A DNA stretch of 7,286 nt from JBFIHF01 sp964411125 (GTDB lineage Bacteria > Myxococcota_A > Bradymonadia > Bradymonadales > Bradymonadaceae), in the NCBI GenBank assembly GCA_964411125.1, contig CAYPJU010000149.1, positions 1 to 7,286 of the forward strand, in the 5' to 3' direction. The notes under the pieces are model-generated. The model was not told where the DNA came from and did no database searches. It saw only the letters and a list, made by a program, of their open reading frames with translations. The translations under genes were made by a program, and so were the position numbers. Of the stretch, positions 4,937 to 7,286 are shown piece after piece. The stretch's first letter is position 1. Every line of letters starts with the position of its first letter.

Positions 4937-6751
4937 TCAAAGTGACACACAGACCGCGTTGTTCGTCGGATCGATGTCGCCCGGACAAACCGCTGTCGTT
5001 CCGCAGGAGCCTGGACCTCCACAGACATGGCAATCGCGACCCATCGCAGATACGCAGTCGACGTCGACGATCCCGCATCCACAATCGCAGATGGAGTCCC
5101 CGTAGTAGTCCGGTGCGCAGGTCCATCCGGGAATCGAGTTCCCGGTGCACCCTCCAAGGCGAAATGTGCTGCAGTCGGTCTCACACTTCAGCGTACCTCC
5201 CGTGAACCCCAGGCTCACGCAGCCCGCCCCGCCGAGGTCGGTCCCGTCGCACGCCTCGGGCCCCTCCATGACGCCGTCACCACACACGGCGGAGGTCTGG
5301 CATGCCGAGAGGTCGAACCGGGTGCAGAGCGGGTCGCAGCCGACCGTTCCGCTGTCGTAGCCGAAGTCGTTGCACTCGAAACTCCGGACGTCTGGACCGT
5401 CACACGGCTCGCCTGCAGTTCTCATCTGGTCGCCACACGTCGAGCTGCACGAAGTGGTGTCGAGCTCGCAAGAACTCGTGCACCCTAAGCTCCCTTTGCT
5501 GAAGCCGACGGAAACACAGTCCCGGCCGTCGAGATCCGCTCCGTCGCAGATCTCGTAGCCCTCGAGAGTGCCGTTTCCGCAGGTGGAGGGCACGCACTTC
5601 GAGTTGTCCGTGGCGTCGATTCCGTGGCACCCCGTGAAATCCTCAGCACAGGAACCCCTGAAGTTGCACTCCTCGCACGATGTCACGTTGCCATCCGCGC
5701 AGTCCGCGTCCCGCGCTCCGCAGCCGCAGTCGCAAAAACCGTCACCGTAGACCCCCGGACCGCACGTCCAGCTCGCGGGAGCGTCGCAGTCCGTCACGAC
5801 GAACTCGCACCGCTCGTTGCACTCGAGGGTTCCACCCGCAGCGCCCAGCGAAACGCAGGTCTCTCCGCCGAGGTCGGCTCCCTCGCACTGCTCATCCCCC
5901 GCGATGATCCCGTCCCCGCACGTCGTCGAACCGCACGCCGACGTATCGAACCCCAGACAATCGACCGAACATCCGAGAGTCCCGGCTCCGTACCCGAGTG
6001 CTTCACACGTTTCCGCGCCGACGCTCGCGCCGTCACAAACCTCGTCGGCGTCGACCACTCCGTCGCCGCACACCGAGGTGCACTGGCTGTTGTCCGACGG
6101 GTCGACCGTCGCGCAGTCGCCCCCCTCCGTGCAGCTGCCAGGGCCCCCGCAACCTCTCTCATCACAGCTCGCCGCGGTCTCGTCCGCGCAATCTGGGTCG
6201 ACGACCCCGCACCCACAGTCACAGATCGACCCGGACCCGAATGACTCCGCCGCACACGTCCACGCCTCCGGCACGGCGCATGCGGACCGCTCCCACCGAC
6301 ATCCGTTGTCGCACGACAGCTCGCCCCCATCGAAACCGAGGCCCCCGCAGGTCTGGCCTCCGAGGTCCGTTCCGTCGCATTCTTCCCCGGTCTGCACGAC
6401 CCCGTCGCCGCAGCTCACCATCACGCAAAGCGTGGTGTCGTACCGGTCGCATCCGGCTGCGCACGAGAGCGACCCCGACGCGAACCCCAACGCGACGCAG
6501 TCGACCCCGTTCAGGAGGTCCCCGTCGCACACCTCCGCGTCGCCGAGCACCCCGTCGCCACACCCCGCCTCGGCGCCTTGGTCGTCGGCTTTTCCCTGGT
6601 CGGTCGGGTCTCCCGCCCCCATGTCCTCCGCTGGCACCGCCGCATCGCGCTCCGGCTTCTTCGGATCGTCGGTCCCGCCGGTACACCCGGCGAACCCCGC
6701 GAACAGACAGACGGCGAACCAGCAGATCTTGTGGGTTGGAATGGTCGGCAT
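4937..6751 (-). CDS. Cysteine-rich modular surface lipoprotein with Myxococcus-type CGDG repeats
   Basis: The 604-residue product has a signal ending in FAGC (cysteine 23, then Thr: probably outer membrane) and a 40-residue acidic linker. From residue 64 to the end it is entirely two kinds of module. R modules (six cysteines, CGDG...CDG...C..LGF..G.L.C...C....C, 48-53 residues) start at 64, 114, 228, 278, 391, 439 and 490. W modules (ten cysteines, WTC...CDCGCG..D.DC...D.(D/N)N..C, 62-64 residues) start at 164, 328 and 543. R modules resemble the Myxococcus cysteine-rich repeat, also known in some eukaryotic secreted proteins. All 72 module cysteines are in register, implying an extended disulfide-braced rod exposed outside the cell; ligand unknown. 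Start 6751 is chosen because the signal begins there and GAGGGAG lies just upstream; earlier in-frame starts run into the P450 gene and lack a signal. Confidence 0.9.
   Translation of the reverse strand: MPTIPTHKICWFAVCLFAGFAGCTGGTDDPKKPERDAAVPAEDMGAGDPTDQGKADDQGAEAGCGDGVLGDAEVCDGDLLNGVDCVALGFASGSLSCAAGCDRYDTTLCVMVSCGDGVVQTGEECDGTDLGGQTCGGLGFDGGELSCDNGCRWERSACAVPEAWTCAAESFGSGSICDCGCGVVDPDCADETAASCDERGCGGPGSCTEGGDCATVDPSDNSQCTSVCGDGVVDADEVCDGASVGAETCEALGYGAGTLGCSVDCLGFDTSACGSTTCGDGIIAGDEQCEGADLGGETCVSLGAAGGTLECNERCEFVVTDCDAPASWTCGPGVYGDGFCDCGCGARDADCADGNVTSCEECNFRGSCAEDFTGCHGIDATDNSKCVPSTCGNGTLEGYEICDGADLDGRDCVSVGFSKGSLGCTSSCELDTTSCSSTCGDQMRTAGEPCDGPDVRSFECNDFGYDSGTVGCDPLCTRFDLSACQTSAVCGDGVMEGPEACDGTDLGGAGCVSLGFTGGTLKCETDCSTFRLGGCTGNSIPGWTCAPDYYGDSICDCGCGIVDVDCVSAMGRDCHVCGGPGSCGTTAVCPGDIDPTNNAVCVSL
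4940..6562 (-). repeat. Coding repeat array R-R-W / R-R-W / R-R-R-W
   Basis: Ten cysteine-rich modules fill residues 64-604 of the lipoprotein without linkers longer than a few residues. The repeated blocks are 164, 163 and 214 residues, the last having one extra R module. R6 (residues 439-489) is the most diverged, with CGDQ in place of CGDG. The block pattern points to duplication of an R-R-W unit rather than of single modules. Confidence 0.85.
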
Positions 6752-6779
6752 GCGCTCCCTCGCAAAGAATGGAGGCCGC

Positions 6780-6807
6780 ATGATGCATGTCGCCCAGGGC
6801 GCGTCAA
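6780..6807 (-). promoter_or_regulatory. Possible sigma-70-type promoter for the cysteine-rich lipoprotein gene
   Basis: On the minus strand TTGACG (6807-6802) is followed after 16 bases by CATCAT (6785-6780), matching the -35 consensus at five and the -10 at four of six positions. Transcription would start near 6773, giving a leader of about 22 bases before the start codon at 6751. This agrees with choosing 6751 over the in-frame ATG at 6781, which would lie upstream of the RNA start. Confidence 0.4.
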
Positions 6808-6821
6808 TGTCAGACCGCCTT

Positions 6822-6853
6822 GCGCTCCAGCGCTCCAGCGCTCCAGCGCTCCG
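6822..6853. repeat. Tandem 8-base repeat (GCGCTCCA, four units)
   Basis: Three perfect GCGCTCCA units (6822-6845) are followed by GCGCTCCG (6846-6853). The array lies about 15 bases upstream of the proposed -35 box of the cysteine-rich gene and 43 bases past the P450 stop. Its last unit is also the first eight bases of the 19-base intergenic repeat. Confidence 0.85.
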
Positions 6854-6864
6854 TCGCCGCGCAG
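6846..6864. repeat. Copy 2 of the 19-base intergenic repeat
   Basis: GCGCTCCGTCGCCGCGCAG here is identical to 2585-2603, and the match ends exactly at both edges. It lies in the gap between the P450 stop and the start of the cysteine-rich gene and is continuous with the 8-base tandem array. Confidence 0.7.
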
Positions 6865-6896
6865 GCGTGCTGTCGTGAAACCGCCGTTCGTGGGGC

Positions 6897-7286
6897 CTAT
6901 CGACGATCGATATGCATCGGCAGGCCGCCCTTGAGCGCAAGCACACCCTCCATTTCCCATTTCGGCTGGTAGCCCGCGACGAGCCGCGGCGCGAACTGCT
7001 GGGCCAGGGTCGCCATCACCAGGTGCGTCTCGAGCAGCGAGAAGTTGTTACCGATGCAGATCCGCGCTCCGGACGCGAAGGGATGATACGCACGCCGATG
7101 CCGCGCCTTCTCGCGCTCTTCGGTCCAGCGCTCGGGCTCGAAGCGGTCGGGCTCCTCCCAGAAGTCGGGATGGCGATGCGTGTAGTAAGGGGAGAGCATC
7201 ACGCCCGTCCCCGCGGCGATTTCGTAACCCCCCAGCTCGACCGGCTCGACCGCATCGCGCACGTAGAACGGAGCAGCAGGATAGAG
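6897..7286 (-). CDS. Cytochrome P450, C-terminal part (5' end outside window)
   Basis: The open frame runs off the right edge; 129 residues plus a TAG stop are visible, about the last third of a normal P450 of 400-460 residues. The heme-binding loop FASGARICIG is intact, with the heme-ligating cysteine codon at 7056-7058. Upstream of it are GGYEIAAGT, the SPYYTHRHPDFWEEPDRF stretch and PERW, the usual approach to the heme loop; the partial N-terminal residues LYPAAPFYVRD fit the 'lrLyPpap...R' segment after the K-helix. The tail ends in KGGLPMHIDRR, as in many bacterial P450s. The ExxR motif and oxygen-binding helix lie outside. A GTG at 7260-7262 is internal valine, not a start. Substrate and redox partners cannot be told. 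The next gene on this strand begins 145 bases on and appears to have its own promoter. Confidence 0.93.
   Translation of the reverse strand, partial: LYPAAPFYVRDAVEPVELGGYEIAAGTGVMLSPYYTHRHPDFWEEPDRFEPERWTEEREKARHRRAYHPFASGARICIGNNFSLLETHLVMATLAQQFAPRLVAGYQPKWEMEGVLALKGGLPMHIDRR

Noticed and set aside
4943..6562. Calcium-binding thrombospondin type 3-like repeats as an explanation for the CGDG modules
   Set aside because: The modules lack the regular DxDxDG spacing of calcium-binding repeats and instead keep six fixed cysteines of the Myxococcus-type repeat.
6822..6864. CRISPR array or mobile-element end
   Set aside because: Units are only 8 bases with no spacers, and there are no terminal inverted repeats, transposase or cas genes in the window.
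5817..6878. 353-residue plus-strand open frame opposite the cysteine-rich gene
   Set aside because: Its Ser/Pro-rich repeats (SPHP, SPST, PSHTS) are the antisense image of the CGDG repeats; it has no ribosome site or independent domain.
6752..6946. Longer N-terminus for the cysteine-rich lipoprotein, starting inside the P450 gene
   Set aside because: It would add 65 residues encoded by the 8-base tandem repeat and P450 codons, place the signal peptide inside the protein, and lie upstream of the proposed promoter.

Overview
The window looks like chromosomal DNA from a high-GC Gram-negative bacterium, most likely a myxobacterium or relative (Myxococcota). The main reasons are four predicted lipoproteins among eight genes, a large secreted protein built from six-cysteine 'CGDG...CDG' repeats of the Myxococcus cysteine-rich type, a suppressor-of-fused-like protein, and GC-rich short tandem repeats between genes. 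No RNA genes, CRISPR array, insertion sequence or phage genes were seen. The lineage call is an inference from gene content only.

Layout. Positions 1-94 hold a GC-rich degenerate repeat whose minus strand is a dense series of G-runs. A two-gene minus-strand operon follows: a di-heme cytochrome c lipoprotein with a MauG/cytochrome c peroxidase-like C-terminal motif (830-1999), then, 12 bases on, a cysteine-containing lipoprotein of unknown function (95-817). A 265-base divergent region (2000-2264) carries two clear inverted repeats, one of them a terminator-like hairpin pointing at the next plus-strand gene. The plus strand then encodes a small DUF1971 (YeaR/TehB-like) protein (2265-2570) and a probable three-gene operon: an unknown lipoprotein (2697-3602), a DoxX-like four-helix membrane protein read from a TTG start (about 3634-4035), and a suppressor-of-fused-like cytoplasmic protein (4073-4897). 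A hairpin at 4906-4925 separates this from the convergent minus-strand gene for a 604-residue cysteine-rich modular lipoprotein (4937-6751). The right edge holds the C-terminal part of a cytochrome P450 on the minus strand (6897-7286, cut by the window).

How the genes may work together. The cytochrome and its partner lipoprotein are both predicted to be exported, lipid-anchored and co-transcribed, so a joint envelope redox role is plausible but unproven. The lipoprotein-DoxX-SUFU set spans envelope, inner membrane and cytoplasm, and no shared pathway can be read from sequence. The most distinctive item is the 604-residue protein: it alternates seven six-cysteine modules with three ten-cysteine 'WTC...CDCGCG' modules in the order RRW-RRW-RRRW, with every module cysteine conserved. 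The most distinctive non-coding items are a 19-base element found exactly twice and imperfectly a third time in three intergenic gaps, one copy fused to an 8-base tandem repeat, and the terminator-like leader before the DUF1971 gene. I did not find convincing evidence for a complete new multi-gene system.
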